DNA from: Candidatus Thiodiazotropha sp.
GTDB lineage: Bacteria > Pseudomonadota > Gammaproteobacteria > Chromatiales > Chromatiaceae
NCBI GenBank assembly: GCA_023838465.1
Contig: JAIVEQ010000014.1
Location: forward strand, 1 to 64,000
Reading direction: 5' to 3'
DNA: 64,000 bases
The stretch's first letter is position 1. Every line of letters starts with the position of its first letter. The notes beneath the pieces are model-generated. The model saw nothing but the letters and a program-made list of their open reading frames with translations. It searched no databases and was not told the DNA's origin. The position numbers and the translations under genes were made by a program. This document shows, piece by piece, positions 40,935 to 51,703 of this stretch.

Positions 40935-41723
40935 ATGAAGATAGCACTTGGAGTGGAATACGATGGCAGCGCATTTCACGGCTGGCAGTTCCAAGGGGAT
41001 GTTCGTAGCGTACAGGAGTTATTGCAGCTCGCGCTTTCCAGGGTTGCCGATCATGATGTCACGGTGCATTGTGCCGGACGTACTGATAGTGGTGTCCATG
41101 CCACTGGCCAAGTGGTCCATTTCGAAACCGGTGCACACCGATCCATCAGGTCCTGGGTCTTAGGCAGTAACACCAATCTTCCTGATGATACCAGTATCAG
41201 TTGGGCCAAACAGGCGCCAGACACGTTTCATGCCCGCTTTTCTGCCATTGGGCGGCACTATCGCTATCTGATCCTGAATCAGCAGTTTCGCTCGGCGCTA
41301 TGGCGCAAACGTGCAGTTTGGATTCACCAGCCATTGGATGAGTCTCGTATGCATATCGCGGCTCAAAAGCTTGTAGGCACCCATGATTTCTCTTCTTATC
41401 GTGCGTTAGGCTGCCAAGCTAAACACCCTGTCAGAACCATCCATCGTTTGGCTGTCAAACGACAAGGTAGCTTTGTGAGCATCGAGGTACATGCCAATGC
41501 CTTTCTGCACCATATGGTACGAAATATCGCCGGTGTACTCATTGCTATAGGCAAAGGAGAACAGGCCGTGTCATGGGCAGAAGAGGTACTCTGCTTGCGT
41601 GACCGCACCCTGGGTGGCGTCACGGCTCCCCCACAAGGACTCTACCTTACCAAGGTTGATTACCCGGCAGAGTTTGATATTCCAGAATCCGCAGGTGCAA
41701 AGCAGATCAATGATTTTAACTGA
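40935..41723 (+). CDS. truA: tRNA pseudouridine(38-40) synthase
   Basis: The 262-residue protein has the catalytic aspartate motif AGRTDSGVHATGQVV and starts KIALGVEYDGSAFHGWQ. It makes pseudouridine at positions 38-40 of the anticodon arm of many tRNAs. The order fimV-truA-trpF is the Pseudomonas one. Confidence 0.96.
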   Translation: MKIALGVEYDGSAFHGWQFQGDVRSVQELLQLALSRVADHDVTVHCAGRTDSGVHATGQVVHFETGAHRSIRSWVLGSNTNLPDDTSISWAKQAPDTFHARFSAIGRHYRYLILNQQFRSALWRKRAVWIHQPLDESRMHIAAQKLVGTHDFSSYRALGCQAKHPVRTIHRLAVKRQGSFVSIEVHANAFLHHMVRNIAGVLIAIGKGEQAVSWAEEVLCLRDRTLGGVTAPPQGLYLTKVDYPAEFDIPESAGAKQINDFN

Positions 41724-42232
41724 TTACCCACCACGCTCAGCTATTGCATAGCTGTTGAATGGTAATTAACTTAAGGTGTTCTGAAACGTTAACACGAGGA
41801 TTTATGTGGACCAGCGCGTTATCGTGGGGCAGGGCTGTATAAGGTCGTGCATATTCGATCTTTAGCAGTTAAGTAAGTGCCATTAGTATTTGTAACCTAT
41901 AGATAGTGGGACTGATTGGTTTGATCCCCTATTCTCAGCTCAGTGGTTCGATGGCTGAGTAGGGTGGGTAATCAGGATGATTAATGTAATTTGTCGTTAT
42001 CTTGTATTGGACACTAGACATGACATTAAGGATGTTGTTTGTCGTAGCACAAGCGATCGGCATGCTGTATCTTTCTGCTGATAATTCTAGAATCCTCAAC
42101 TGGCCACTACCTACTCTGTAAATCGCTTTAATGACATGAATTTTTTGACTGTTAAAGGGTTACATCGATTGGCTGAACGGAGTTACGCCGCCAATGCGCC
42201 CTTCATGGTGTTCAACTGAGGTTTCCAGGATC
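41724..42232. other. Intergenic region before trpF, nothing recognised
   Basis: About 500 bases. No coding frame, RNA gene or trp attenuator hairpin is evident to me. It is AT-rich near 41990-42160 and must hold the promoter for trpFBA. Confidence 0.45.
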
Positions 42233-42856
42233 ATGAGAACCCGGATAAAAATATGTGGTATCACTCGAGTGGAAGATGCTGCTGATGCTGTCCGACACGG
42301 TGCTGATGCGATCGGATTGGTGTTTTACCCCCCCAGTCCTCGGGCAATCTCTCTCAGACAGGCGCAGGCCATTGTGAAAACCCTGCCGCCATTTGTTACA
42401 GTGGTGGGTCTTTTTGTGGATGAGGCTCGCTCACAGATCGAACGTTTTATCCGTGAGGTGCCTATCGATCTGCTGCAGTTCCATGGACATGAAACCGCGG
42501 CGGACTGCAGTGGTTATGGCCGGCCCTGGATTAAAGCGGTTAGGATGCGAGAGGGGATTGACCTGGCTATAGTTGAGCGTGATTTTAGTCATGCTTCGGG
42601 GTTATTACTCGATAGCTATCAAGCGGGGGTACCAGGTGGTACAGGGCAGTGCTTCGACTGGAGCAGGATCTCACCAACCTTGGCCTCGAAGATCATTCTT
42701 GCGGGTGGCCTCAATCCGCAGAATGTAGTTCAGGCGATAAGACAGGTGCATCCCTATGCAGTGGATGTCAGCGGTGGTGTTGAAGTATCGAAAGGGGTGA
42801 AAGATGCCACAAAGATTGAGGCCTTCATTGCAGGAGTAAAGCGTGGCGATAACTGA
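42233..42856 (+). CDS. trpF: phosphoribosylanthranilate isomerase
   Basis: The protein of about 207 residues begins [19 protein letters not shown], the family N-terminus, and ends with the phosphate site AVDVSGGVE. It isomerises phosphoribosylanthranilate in tryptophan synthesis. The frame is open from 42194, but ATG 42233 is preceded by CCAGGA and gives the usual length. It overlaps trpB by 14 bases. Confidence 0.96.
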   Translation: MRTRIKICGITRVEDAADAVRHGADAIGLVFYPPSPRAISLRQAQAIVKTLPPFVTVVGLFVDEARSQIERFIREVPIDLLQFHGHETAADCSGYGRPWIKAVRMREGIDLAIVERDFSHASGLLLDSYQAGVPGGTGQCFDWSRISPTLASKIILAGGLNPQNVVQAIRQVHPYAVDVSGGVEVSKGVKDATKIEAFIAGVKRGDN

Positions 42857-44057
42857 AAATATTATTGGGACACTACCTGACGAACGGGGCCATTTTGGAC
42901 CATACGGAGGGCTGTTCGTACCTGAGACGCTGATGGAGCCTTTGGAAGAGTTACGCGTCGCTTATCAACATTACATGGCGGATGAGAATTTTCTGAGGGA
43001 GTTGGACGAGGATCTCGCTAACTATGTTGGACGTCCATCCCCTATCTACCATGCCAGACGCTGGAGCGAGCAGTTGGGTGGTGCACAGATCTACCTGAAA
43101 CGAGAGGATCTGAATCACACAGGTGCGCATAAGGTGAACAACACTGTCGGACAGGCTCTGCTTGCCCGGCATATGGGTAAGCGTCGTATCATCGCTGAAA
43201 CAGGCGCTGGCCAGCATGGGGTGGCCAGTGCAACAGTCGCCGCCAGGCTCGGGTTGGAGTGCGTGGTCTATATGGGGGCTGTGGATATCGTTAGGCAGGA
43301 GGCAAACGTCTATCGTATGCGTCTGCTTGGGGCAGAAGTGAGAGCGGTCGAGTCTGGCTCAAAAACGCTCAAGGATGCCCTTAACGAAGCGATGCGTGAC
43401 TGGGTGACGAATGTAGATAACACTTTTTACATCATTGGCACGGTAGCTGGGCCTCATCCTTATCCGGCGATGGTGCGCGATTTTCAATCAATCATTGGCA
43501 GAGAGGCGCGTACCCAGATGCTACACCAGGCAGGCCGTCAGCCGGAAGCACTGGTAGCCTGTGTGGGTGGTGGTTCAAACGCTATCGGTCTTTTCTATCC
43601 CTATTTAGATGATCAAGGGGTTGCTATTTATGGTGTTGAGGCTGCTGGCAACGGTCTGGAAACGGGGCAACATGCTGCCCCCCTCTGTGCCGGCAAACCA
43701 GGGGTGTTACATGGCAATCGTACCTATCTGATGGAAGATGCTGATGGTCAGATCATTGAGACCCACTCTATTTCTGCAGGATTGGACTATCCGGGTGTCG
43801 GACCTGAACATGCCTGGTTGAAAGACAGTGGGCGCGCCAACTACGTCGCTGTAACAGACGATCAAGCACTCGCTGCATTCCATGATTTGACACGTATCGA
43901 GGGAATAATCCCAGCACTTGAGTCAAGCCATGCCCTTGCCTATGCCAGTCAACTGGCAACAACCATGAGACCTGATCAGATAATTCTGGTTAATCTCTCG
44001 GGACGAGGTGATAAAGATATGCATACCGTTGCCGCGAGGGAGGGCATTCGGCTATGA
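42843..44057 (+). CDS. trpB: tryptophan synthase beta chain
   Basis: The 404-residue protein starts at GTG (GGAG upstream) and has the PLP lysine motif [20 protein letters not shown] and CVGGGSNA with the phosphate-binding loop. It joins indole and serine. It overlaps trpF and, by the four bases ATGA, trpA, so the three are translationally coupled. Confidence 0.97.
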   Translation: MAITENIIGTLPDERGHFGPYGGLFVPETLMEPLEELRVAYQHYMADENFLRELDEDLANYVGRPSPIYHARRWSEQLGGAQIYLKREDLNHTGAHKVNNTVGQALLARHMGKRRIIAETGAGQHGVASATVAARLGLECVVYMGAVDIVRQEANVYRMRLLGAEVRAVESGSKTLKDALNEAMRDWVTNVDNTFYIIGTVAGPHPYPAMVRDFQSIIGREARTQMLHQAGRQPEALVACVGGGSNAIGLFYPYLDDQGVAIYGVEAAGNGLETGQHAAPLCAGKPGVLHGNRTYLMEDADGQIIETHSISAGLDYPGVGPEHAWLKDSGRANYVAVTDDQALAAFHDLTRIEGIIPALESSHALAYASQLATTMRPDQIILVNLSGRGDKDMHTVAAREGIRL

Positions 44058-44863
44058 GTCTGATCAGCAGGAAATTTGCTCAACTCAAGGCACAGAATAA
44101 GAAGGCGTTGATACCCTTTATCACTGCCGGAGATCCCATTCCGGAGATTACTGTGGATTTGATGCATGATTTGGTTTCTGCAGGTGCCGATCTCATCGAA
44201 CTGGGCGTACCCTTTTCAGACCCAATGGCGGATGGGCCGGTTATTCAACGGGCTAGCGAACGCGCATTGGAATACCATGTCAGCCTGCGGGATGTGTTGG
44301 ATATGGTCACTCAGTTCAGGCAGCTGGATGCAGAGACACCTGTGATACTGATGGGTTATCTTAATCCTATCGAAGTGATGGGTTATGAACATTTTGCTGA
44401 CCAGGCGGCAAATGCCGGTGTGGATGGCTTACTGATTGTTGATATCCCTCCGGAAGAGGGAGAGGAGCTACAACGGATATTTAAAGCTAATTTGATCGAT
44501 CAGGTTTTCCTTGTGGCTCCCACCAGTACACCTGATCGAATCCAGCGTATTTGTGATGTGTCAGGTGGCTTCGTCTATTATGTTTCAGTTAAGGGTGTCA
44601 CTGGTGCCGGCCACCTGGATCTGAAATCGGTGGAACATAAGCTAGCAGAGATTCGTAGCAGAACCGATCTGCCTGTTGGCGTAGGTTTTGGTATAAAGGA
44701 TGCACAAACTGCCGCTGCTGTATCACGACTGGCGGATGCCGTGGTGGTAGGCAGTGCTTTGGTTTCCCGTGTTGAAGCCCTGGCTGACGAGCCTGAAAAA
44801 ATCGGTGCCTCCCTGCGGGAAGTGATTTCATCGATGAGACAGGCGATGGATAAGGTAGACTAG
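44054..44863 (+). CDS. trpA: tryptophan synthase alpha chain
   Basis: The 269-residue protein has [27 protein letters not shown] with the catalytic Glu and Asp, and [12 protein letters not shown]. It splits indole-3-glycerol phosphate and channels indole to TrpB. accD follows after 100 bases. Confidence 0.97.
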   Translation: MSLISRKFAQLKAQNKKALIPFITAGDPIPEITVDLMHDLVSAGADLIELGVPFSDPMADGPVIQRASERALEYHVSLRDVLDMVTQFRQLDAETPVILMGYLNPIEVMGYEHFADQAANAGVDGLLIVDIPPEEGEELQRIFKANLIDQVFLVAPTSTPDRIQRICDVSGGFVYYVSVKGVTGAGHLDLKSVEHKLAEIRSRTDLPVGVGFGIKDAQTAAAVSRLADAVVVGSALVSRVEALADEPEKIGASLREVISSMRQAMDKVD

Positions 44864-44963
44864 TGTCGGTGATGGTATTAGTCCAGGTTTTGGATAGGGG
44901 CTGTTAACAACCCTCAGAATCGTTGGATTCGGGTATATAAAGAGATAAAGGTCGAATACATCT

Positions 44964-45824
44964 ATGAGTTGGTTTGAAAAATTGATGCCAAGCCGCATCC
45001 GTACGGATGCCGGACACAAGCGTGCGGTACCCGAAGGCTTGTGGGCCAAGTGTCCTGGATGCAGCGCAATTCTCTACCGGGCAGAGATGGAGAGGAATCT
45101 CGATGTCTGTCCCAAATGTAACTACCATAACCGGATCGGTGCCCGGCGGCGTCTGGAGACCTTTCTTGATCCGGAGCCCCGGGAGGAGATAGGCGCCAAT
45201 TTGGAATCGGTTGATCCCCTGAAATTCAAGGACAGTAAGAAGTACAGGGAGCGTCTCAGCCAGGCTCAGAAAAGCTCCGGCGAGAAGGATGCCTTGGTGT
45301 CCATGCGCGGCCAGCTGAAAGGGATTGACCTGGTTGTGACAGCTTTTGAGTTCAGTTTTATGGGTGGATCGATGGGCTCAGTGGTAGGTGAGCGTTTCGT
45401 GCGTGGTGTCAACATGGCCCTTGAACGACATACTCCTCTGGTCTGCTTCTCTGCAAGCGGTGGCGCACGCATGCAGGAGTCCTTGTTCTCTTTGATGCAG
45501 ATGGCCAAAACCAGTGCTGCCCTGGAGCGTCTGCAAAAACGTGGCTTACCCTACATATCCGTCATGACCGATCCAACCATGGGTGGTGTCTCCGCCAGCC
45601 TGGCAATGTTGGGTGATATCAATGTAGCCGAGCCGAATGCCTTGATCGGATTTGCCGGTCCACGGGTCATCGAGCAGACGGTGCGAGAAAAACTGCCGGA
45701 AGGTTTTCAACGCAGTGAGTTTCTGCTCGACCATGGTGCCATTGATATGATTATCGACCGACGGGATATGCGGGATCGCATTGCCGATCTGATCAGTATC
45801 CTGATGAGTAAACCAAGAGCTTGA
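44964..45824 (+). CDS. accD: acetyl-CoA carboxylase carboxyltransferase beta subunit
   Basis: The 286-residue protein has the four-cysteine zinc ribbon (CPGCSAILY and CPKCNYHNR) and the carboxyltransferase core with [13 protein letters not shown] and SGGARMQES. With AccA it moves the carboxyl group from biotin to acetyl-CoA. It precedes folC as in E. coli and Pseudomonas. Confidence 0.97.
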   Translation: MSWFEKLMPSRIRTDAGHKRAVPEGLWAKCPGCSAILYRAEMERNLDVCPKCNYHNRIGARRRLETFLDPEPREEIGANLESVDPLKFKDSKKYRERLSQAQKSSGEKDALVSMRGQLKGIDLVVTAFEFSFMGGSMGSVVGERFVRGVNMALERHTPLVCFSASGGARMQESLFSLMQMAKTSAALERLQKRGLPYISVMTDPTMGGVSASLAMLGDINVAEPNALIGFAGPRVIEQTVREKLPEGFQRSEFLLDHGAIDMIIDRRDMRDRIADLISILMSKPRA

Positions 45825-45890
45825 ACAAACGACTTCAGGTATCGGTTCGCTGCATCCATCAAGTATAAGCTGGTTGCCGGGTTAATAGTC

Positions 45891-47162
45891 ATGCGCTTTG
45901 ATACGCTGGATCAGTGGCTCGACTGGCAAACCACCCTACACCCGAAAGAGATTGAATTGGGCCTGGATCGGGTTATTGCCGTATGGCAGCGACTGCAACC
46001 AGAGGGCCTGCACTCAAAGGTTGTCACAATTGCAGGTACCAATGGCAAAGGATCCAGTGTGGCCATGCTGGAGACCATCTACCGCCAGGCAGGTTTTAGT
46101 GTAGGCGCCTACACCTCTCCCCATCTGGTCCACTACAATGAACGCATCCGCTTGAATGGTGTAGCCGTTTCCGATCAGCAACTGTGCCATGCCTTTGAGG
46201 CCATTGATCAGGCCCGGGGTCGAGTGAGTTTAACCTACTTTGAATTCGCTACCCTTGCGGCATTGATCATATATGCAGCCGAAAAACCCGATCTGGTCAT
46301 CTTGGAAGTGGGTCTTGGAGGGCGTCTTGATGCAGTGAACATTATCGATACAGATGTGGCGTTAATCACTACTATCGATCTGGATCATACTGATTTGCTA
46401 GGAGACGACCGTGAAGCAATAGGTCGAGAGAAGGCGGGAATAATCCGTCCCTACAGGCCGGTGGTGCTGGGGGATCGAGAAATGCCTCATTCAGTATCTG
46501 AGCAGGCCGAACAACTTCAGGCAGAGGTCTATTTGTCGGGCCGCGAATTTGACTTTGATCTGCATAAGGATGGTTGGCAGTGGTCGGGGCCGGATAGTGT
46601 AAAGCAGTTACTGCCTGTTCCAGATCTAAGTGGGAGTAAACAGTTAGTCAATGCCAGTGCTGTGGTAATGGTCTGCCAGCTTCTGCAGGACACTTTCCCG
46701 GTAAGTTGGGAACTCATTGCTAACGGATTACAACAAGTCAGGCTGCCTGGACGGTTACAATGGGTGCCATGCAAGCCCTGTCTTCTTCTGGATGTGGCGC
46801 ATAACAGGCAATCACTGGAAACGCTTTGCGAGGCGTTGGATAGATTGGACTGCCAGGGCCACATCCATGCCCTGTTCGGAATGCTGAGAGATAAGGATGT
46901 TGCTGCTGTGGCCGATATACTTGGGTCGCGAATCACAAGTTGGTATCTGCTTGATTTGCCGGGAGAGAGGGGACGCTCGGCTAAACAATTGGCCATCGCG
47001 CTTCGGCAGGCAGGAGTGAATAAACCCATCAATTGCTTCCATGCATTTCCCCAGGCCTATCAAGCATGCCGAGATGAGGTACACTCTCAAGACCTGATTC
47101 TGGTGTTCGGATCCTTTCTGATTGTCGGAGAGGCGATGGGATATTTGGACTTACTAACCTGA
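45891..47162 (+). CDS. folC: folylpolyglutamate synthase / dihydrofolate synthase
   Basis: The 423-residue Mur-ligase-type protein has the P-loop TIAGTNGKGSSVAML, TSPHLVHYNERIRLNG and the C-terminal LLDVAHNRQSLE. It adds glutamate to dihydropteroate and to folates. It sits between accD and dedD, the usual order. Confidence 0.95.
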   Translation: MRFDTLDQWLDWQTTLHPKEIELGLDRVIAVWQRLQPEGLHSKVVTIAGTNGKGSSVAMLETIYRQAGFSVGAYTSPHLVHYNERIRLNGVAVSDQQLCHAFEAIDQARGRVSLTYFEFATLAALIIYAAEKPDLVILEVGLGGRLDAVNIIDTDVALITTIDLDHTDLLGDDREAIGREKAGIIRPYRPVVLGDREMPHSVSEQAEQLQAEVYLSGREFDFDLHKDGWQWSGPDSVKQLLPVPDLSGSKQLVNASAVVMVCQLLQDTFPVSWELIANGLQQVRLPGRLQWVPCKPCLLLDVAHNRQSLETLCEALDRLDCQGHIHALFGMLRDKDVAAVADILGSRITSWYLLDLPGERGRSAKQLAIALRQAGVNKPINCFHAFPQAYQACRDEVHSQDLILVFGSFLIVGEAMGYLDLLT

Positions 47163-47311
47163 ATGTCGCCTAACCTACGGTCGGGTTAGTATAATCCTGG
47201 GATAATGAAGGTTATCGAGAATTGAGCTGATATACTTGGCTGATTACGGCACTGATCTAAAAGATGGCCGGTTCCGGGTAATTTGTTGAACAGTTAGATG
47301 GAAAAGTAGAT

Positions 47312-47890
47312 ATGGCCCTGGAGGAGAGACTTAAACAGCGATTGCTGGGTGGTGCAGTGCTGGTTGCATTGATTGTGGTATTTGTGCCCATGCTGATTGA
47401 TGATCCGGTTGAAACTCAGATAGTCTCCGATCACACTATTCCTGCAAAACCTCCCATTAAGGAGCGGGCAGCTGTTCAGATTGTTCCGCAAACAAAATCT
47501 GAGAAATCAACGCCCAGTAAAACAACACCAAGGGTAGAGCCTAAGCGGGTTCCCGCTTCGAAAACGGTTCCTGAAACTACGCCTCACCCTCAGTCTAAGC
47601 TTAAGTCTAAGCCAAAGAGTGAAGTGCCAGCCGCTATAGGCAAGTCTTCACCAACGGCCTGGATGATTCAGGTAGCTAGTCTGACCAATGAGCAGAATGC
47701 AAAAAAGCTGGTTGCAAGTTTACGAAAAGCCGATCTGCCAGCGCAGATGGAGAGGGTGAAACTGGATGGCAAACAACACTACCGTGTCAGGGTTGGGCCG
47801 GAGGTAGATCACAGATTGGCAGAGAAGATGCTTGCTAAGATAAAGAAAACGTTCAAGCTGCATCCTAAACTGATGCGATACCCGGAATAG
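47312..47890 (+). CDS. dedD: SPOR-domain protein, DedD-like
   Basis: The 192-residue protein has a short cytoplasmic start, one membrane helix (GGAVLVALIVVFVPMLID), a proline/lysine-rich linker and a C-terminal SPOR domain (AWMIQVASLTNEQNAKKLV to RVRVGPEVD). SPOR domains bind denuded peptidoglycan at the division site. In relatives cvpA and purF follow; here a gspC gene does. Confidence 0.9.
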   Translation: MALEERLKQRLLGGAVLVALIVVFVPMLIDDPVETQIVSDHTIPAKPPIKERAAVQIVPQTKSEKSTPSKTTPRVEPKRVPASKTVPETTPHPQSKLKSKPKSEVPAAIGKSSPTAWMIQVASLTNEQNAKKLVASLRKADLPAQMERVKLDGKQHYRVRVGPEVDHRLAEKMLAKIKKTFKLHPKLMRYPE

Positions 47891-47922
47891 ATAAGGAGAT
47901 TTCCACACGAGTGGGGAGAGAG

Positions 47923-48867
47923 ATGAATATCGCTGCACAGGCACAAGCCTATCTTAATGACTGGATGGCAGAAAAACCGACCCCCAAGTGGTTGGAGAAA
48001 CTCCTTTCAAGACAATTACCGCTGGCTGTCGCACTGCTGCTGCTGTTACTGATTGGCTGGCGGATGGCGGATCTGACCTGGCGTTTGATACCTGAACCTG
48101 AGATTCAACAACAAGTCCGTCCTCTCAATGCCTCTAAATCTACATCCGGCAACAGAGATCCAGCCAGCACTAACCAGCTCGAAAAAGTGGCAAAATTACA
48201 TCTGTTCGGTATTGCGGGTGCAACCAAACCGAAAAAGGCTATCGATAAGAAGGCACCGGATACCCGGCTAAATCTGACCCTGCACGGCGTCTTTGTATCC
48301 GCACAAACAAATAAAGGAGAAGCCATCATTGGAACCTCCGGGTCGGTGCAAAAATACTATAAGGTCGGCAGTGCGGTAATGTCGGGTGTCACCTTACAGG
48401 CTGTGTTTGAGGATCGAGTGGTTTTATTGAGAAATGGTCAATCTGAAGTATTGCGTTTTCCTAAAATCTCGAACAAAAGTTCCCCCTCGGTTTCTAGAAC
48501 CACTAGAAAATCCAAAAGTACAGTTGCCCCGGGTCCAAATGTCCCCCCTGTTTCTAGAAGAAATCTCAGCCGTTATCGAGAGATGTTGAGAAACGAGCCA
48601 TTAAAAATATTTGAACATGTCCGCTTCGTGCCAGTCAGGTCGAGAGAGGGTATGAAAGGCTACCGTGTCTTACCGCAAAAGAACCGGGAGCTCTACAATC
48701 AGTTGGGTGTGCGTCCTTCCGATCTGGTGACGTCTGTCAACGGTATACCATTGTCTAATGACAAAGAGGCGATGAAACTGATTGAAAAATTGAAAAATGC
48801 ACAATCGATACAGGTTGAGATCGTACGCAATGGCCAACCGCAATCACTCAGTTTCGATTTGAATTAG
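47923..48867 (+). CDS. gspC: Type II secretion system protein GspC
   Basis: The protein of about 314 residues has an N-terminal helix (LPLAVALLLLLLIGWRMADL), the homology region (LHLFGIAG, NLTLHGVFVS, KYYKVGSAVMSGVTLQAV) and a C-terminal PDZ domain (LYNQLGVRPSDLVTSVNGIPL). GspC links the inner membrane platform to the secretin GspD. ATG 47923 follows GGGGAGAG and is preferred over GTG 47911. No gspD or other type II secretion gene lies next to it on this side; the only related gene in the window is the ATPase at the right end. Confidence 0.85.
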   Translation: MNIAAQAQAYLNDWMAEKPTPKWLEKLLSRQLPLAVALLLLLLIGWRMADLTWRLIPEPEIQQQVRPLNASKSTSGNRDPASTNQLEKVAKLHLFGIAGATKPKKAIDKKAPDTRLNLTLHGVFVSAQTNKGEAIIGTSGSVQKYYKVGSAVMSGVTLQAVFEDRVVLLRNGQSEVLRFPKISNKSSPSVSRTTRKSKSTVAPGPNVPPVSRRNLSRYREMLRNEPLKIFEHVRFVPVRSREGMKGYRVLPQKNRELYNQLGVRPSDLVTSVNGIPLSNDKEAMKLIEKLKNAQSIQVEIVRNGQPQSLSFDLN

Positions 48868-49013
48868 GATCTGTTATTAACCCGGCAACCTAATATGTCG
48901 CATTCAGGGTTTCAAGAATATCCTTGATCAAGGCGTGGCTCACAGCCAATGGTAACTCCCTTGGTAAGAGCCTAATACTAACCTACGTTCGGGGGTGAGT
49001 AAGAGTTTTGAGT

Positions 49014-49655
49014 TTACTCATTAGGTGTTGCAGGTGGGGTAGGGCGGTTTGGCACCAGTGCAACCTCATCACCATCCTCCAAGCGTGTGAAAAATTCAGC
49101 AAACTGCTTATTGATGGTCGGTCTCAGAAGCGATTCATCAAAGACAGGGGCAATTTCATTGCGCCGGTTTCTTAATAGTTTTAATAACTCCGAGATATTA
49201 GTCACGGACGGTGGCAGCACGACTTCTTCACTCTCCTTACCGGTTTTGTTGGCTAGCCAGGCGAAGTAGAAAAGTTTAATTCGCCGCTCCCTATCGACCT
49301 CATCCCGCCGCTCATATCCTAAAGCCTGGAGTTTTTCCAGATAGCTGTTCCAGTTCTTCTCCTTCTCGCAGCCAAGCTTATAAAGTGTCTCCCAGGAGAA
49401 GATGCCGGTGTCGTGACCATCGTCAAATATGAGACGAATGGCATATTGACCCTGAGGTTCAATCCTCTCAATATTCACTGACTCTTTGCCTGTGATTGGA
49501 GTTTCACTTGTTTTTACTTCAGCAGCAGTGGAGAAAACACGTAGATATTCGCAAGGCAGTTCAAAATTGGCTCCATCAGAGAATCGGAGTGACAGAAGAC
49601 ATGACTTTTGATGTAAATTGATCTCAATCGGTGTCGGGGTGGTCTCTTTCGTCAT
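49014..49655 (-). CDS. DUF971 and MoaD-like domain fusion protein
   Basis: The 213-residue protein has an N-terminal DUF971 domain (residues about 5-105: LSLRFSDGANFELPCEYLRV, LIFDDGHDTGIFSWETLYKLG) and a C-terminal MoaD/ThiS-like ubiquitin-fold domain (RIKLFYFAWLANKTGKESEE to EDGDEVALVPNRP). True MoaD ends in Gly-Gly, which is adenylated and thiolated; this protein ends in PPATPNE and has no Gly-Gly. DUF971 occurs in iron-sulfur carrier contexts and in gamma-butyrobetaine hydroxylase, and a role in cofactor or Fe-S delivery is only a guess. It stands alone. Confidence 0.75.
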   Translation of the reverse strand: MTKETTPTPIEINLHQKSCLLSLRFSDGANFELPCEYLRVFSTAAEVKTSETPITGKESVNIERIEPQGQYAIRLIFDDGHDTGIFSWETLYKLGCEKEKNWNSYLEKLQALGYERRDEVDRERRIKLFYFAWLANKTGKESEEVVLPPSVTNISELLKLLRNRRNEIAPVFDESLLRPTINKQFAEFFTRLEDGDEVALVPNRPTPPATPNE

Positions 49656-49872
49656 AGTATCTTACTGCTGGCATGTAGCGGATTGGGCATGGATTCTGTC
49701 ACACAATAGCTTGAAGCTTCAACCTAGTACTCCGTCGTCTATTTTCCCCATTTTTCTTGGCACCTATCCAGGCCATACATACCAGCGTCAATTTTGCAGA
49801 AATTGGATTGATTTGTCGTAAAATTACGCAATATATCCGCATAATCGAGAAATTTCTCTCTGTAGACTCTCC

Positions 49873-50721
49873 TCAGCGTCTACCATCACCCGATACCTTT
49901 TTCAGTGCTCTATCCATACCGCGGCTTGTCAGTATGCGTCGAAGTAGAGCAAATAGATGGGTAGGGAAGGTGACATGGTAACGCGGTTTGGGTTTTCGGC
50001 TCTTCAGGGCATGAATGACCTTCTTCAACACAGCCTCGGGCGGTAGTGTAAAAGGGGTTGCAGGGCCTTTTGTTTCCAATCTTTTCTGCATTGCCTGATA
50101 GTAGGGCTGGTGCGCTGAGTGTTCTACATCAATATGTTTATGCCACATAGCCAGCGCATTAGCACGAAATCGGCTCTCAATGGGGCCAGGTTCGATCAAC
50201 GATACATGAATGCCGCTACCCGCTAATTCCAGACGTAATGTGTCGCTCAGACCTTCTAAAGCAAACTTGCTGGCTACATAGGCGCCACGATAGGGAAGCG
50301 TCATAAAACCGAGTATCGAGCTGTTTTGGATAATACGGCCCTCACCCTGTCTGCGCATCGCTGGAATAACCCTGCAGGTCAGTTGATGCCACCCAAACAG
50401 ATTGGTCTCAAACTGTTGTTTTAATACATCGCGGCTTAGATCTTCAATGGCACCAGGTTGACCGTAGGCGCCATTATTGAATAGGGCATACAGTGCCCCG
50501 TTTGTCAGCTCCAGTACCTGATCAACGGCATGATCGATGGATTGACCATCATCGAGGTCAAGTTGTAATGCATCGAATCCCTGCTGTTGTAAGTCAGTCA
50601 CATCCCGCTCCTTGCGGGCGGTGGCGAATACTCTGTATCCACGGGTTTTCAAGCCCGTGGCCACACAAAGACCAATACCGCTGGAGCAGCCAGTGATGAG
50701 AATGTTCTTCACTTTTGACAT
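49873..50721 (-). CDS. SDR family oxidoreductase
   Basis: The protein of about 282 residues has the Rossmann motif ILITGCSSGIGLCVA, NNGAYG in place of NNAG, the catalytic Ser of NSSILGF and the YVASK motif, then LIEPGPIESRF. It resembles the classical short-chain dehydrogenases often annotated YbbO-like; the substrate is unknown. ATG 50721 is chosen over ATG 50787 because it begins the family N-terminus. It diverges from pomA with a 220-base gap. Confidence 0.85.
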   Translation of the reverse strand: MSKVKNILITGCSSGIGLCVATGLKTRGYRVFATARKERDVTDLQQQGFDALQLDLDDGQSIDHAVDQVLELTNGALYALFNNGAYGQPGAIEDLSRDVLKQQFETNLFGWHQLTCRVIPAMRRQGEGRIIQNSSILGFMTLPYRGAYVASKFALEGLSDTLRLELAGSGIHVSLIEPGPIESRFRANALAMWHKHIDVEHSAHQPYYQAMQKRLETKGPATPFTLPPEAVLKKVIHALKSRKPKPRYHVTFPTHLFALLRRILTSRGMDRALKKVSGDGRR

Positions 50722-50941
50722 GGTGGATAGGATACAGGATTGGGATATCAGTTGTCGTACGCCCAAACCTGTGAAAATCATCATCATAGTGGGGTTGAGG
50801 AATTAAAGTTTGGCCCTGCCTGACCGCTAAAACAATCAGATTATAGTGGTAGAAGAGGCTTGAAGACTGACAGTGGACAGGGTTAAGTCTGGCTCCCTCA
50901 TAGTCTGTAAATACAGCAACGAGGAATCGGAGAAATAATCG

Positions 50942-51700
50942 GTGGATATTGCTACTCTGGTAGGTCTATTGGGTGGATTTGGCATAATAATCGGGGCGAT
51001 CGCTTCGGGTGGTGATGTTATGTTATTCGTCAATGTCCCCTCCATATTGATTGTTGTAGGCGGCACTTTCATGGTGACGTTAATGCAAGTCTCTCTGGGC
51101 GATTTTCTCGGCTCTTTCAGCATTGGCATGAAGGCCTTTTTCTATAAAACCGATGACCCGAAGAAACTGATTGAAGAGGCGGTGGAGCTTGCTGATATCG
51201 CACGTAAGAATGGTTTGCTAGCACTCGAAGGACAGGAGATCGGTAATAATTTCCTCAAGCAAGGCATAGGCCTTTGTGTCGATGGGCATGATCCTATGCT
51301 TGTCAACAAGCTATTGACCAAGGATATCAACTTGACCATTCAACGCCATGAAGTCGGTCAGACGATGTTCTCGAATATGGCTATCATGGCGCCAGCGATG
51401 GGAATGATTGGAACACTGGTGGGGCTAGTGCAGATGTTGGCAAATATGTCAGATCCAGCCAGTATCGGTCCTGCCATGGCGGTGGCCCTGCTAACCACCT
51501 TGTATGGTGCGGTAATCGCCAACGCCTTTGCTCAGCCCATCTCGAACAAGTTGGCGCGTGCCAGTACCATGGAAAAGACCAATAAGTCACTGATTATTGA
51601 AACGATATCAGGGATTCAAGAGGGTATGAATCCACGGGTTCTTGAGCAGCTGCTCAGCACCTATCTTCCGACAGGTAAACGTCCGGTACAGGAATCCTAG
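50942..51700 (+). CDS. pomA: Flagellar motor stator protein PomA
   Basis: The 252-residue MotA/PomA protein starts at GTG with VDIATLVGLLGGFGIIIGAI and has four membrane helices. The last two carry MGMIGTLVGLVQMLANMSDP and MAVALLTTLYGAVIANAFAQPI. The cytoplasmic loop carries the charged RHEVGQTMF-side residues that act on FliG. PomAB uses sodium; the assignment to sodium type rests on similarity to PomA. The partner pomB follows four bases after it. Confidence 0.93.
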   Translation: MDIATLVGLLGGFGIIIGAIASGGDVMLFVNVPSILIVVGGTFMVTLMQVSLGDFLGSFSIGMKAFFYKTDDPKKLIEEAVELADIARKNGLLALEGQEIGNNFLKQGIGLCVDGHDPMLVNKLLTKDINLTIQRHEVGQTMFSNMAIMAPAMGMIGTLVGLVQMLANMSDPASIGPAMAVALLTTLYGAVIANAFAQPISNKLARASTMEKTNKSLIIETISGIQEGMNPRVLEQLLSTYLPTGKRPVQES

Positions 51701-51703
51701 ACG

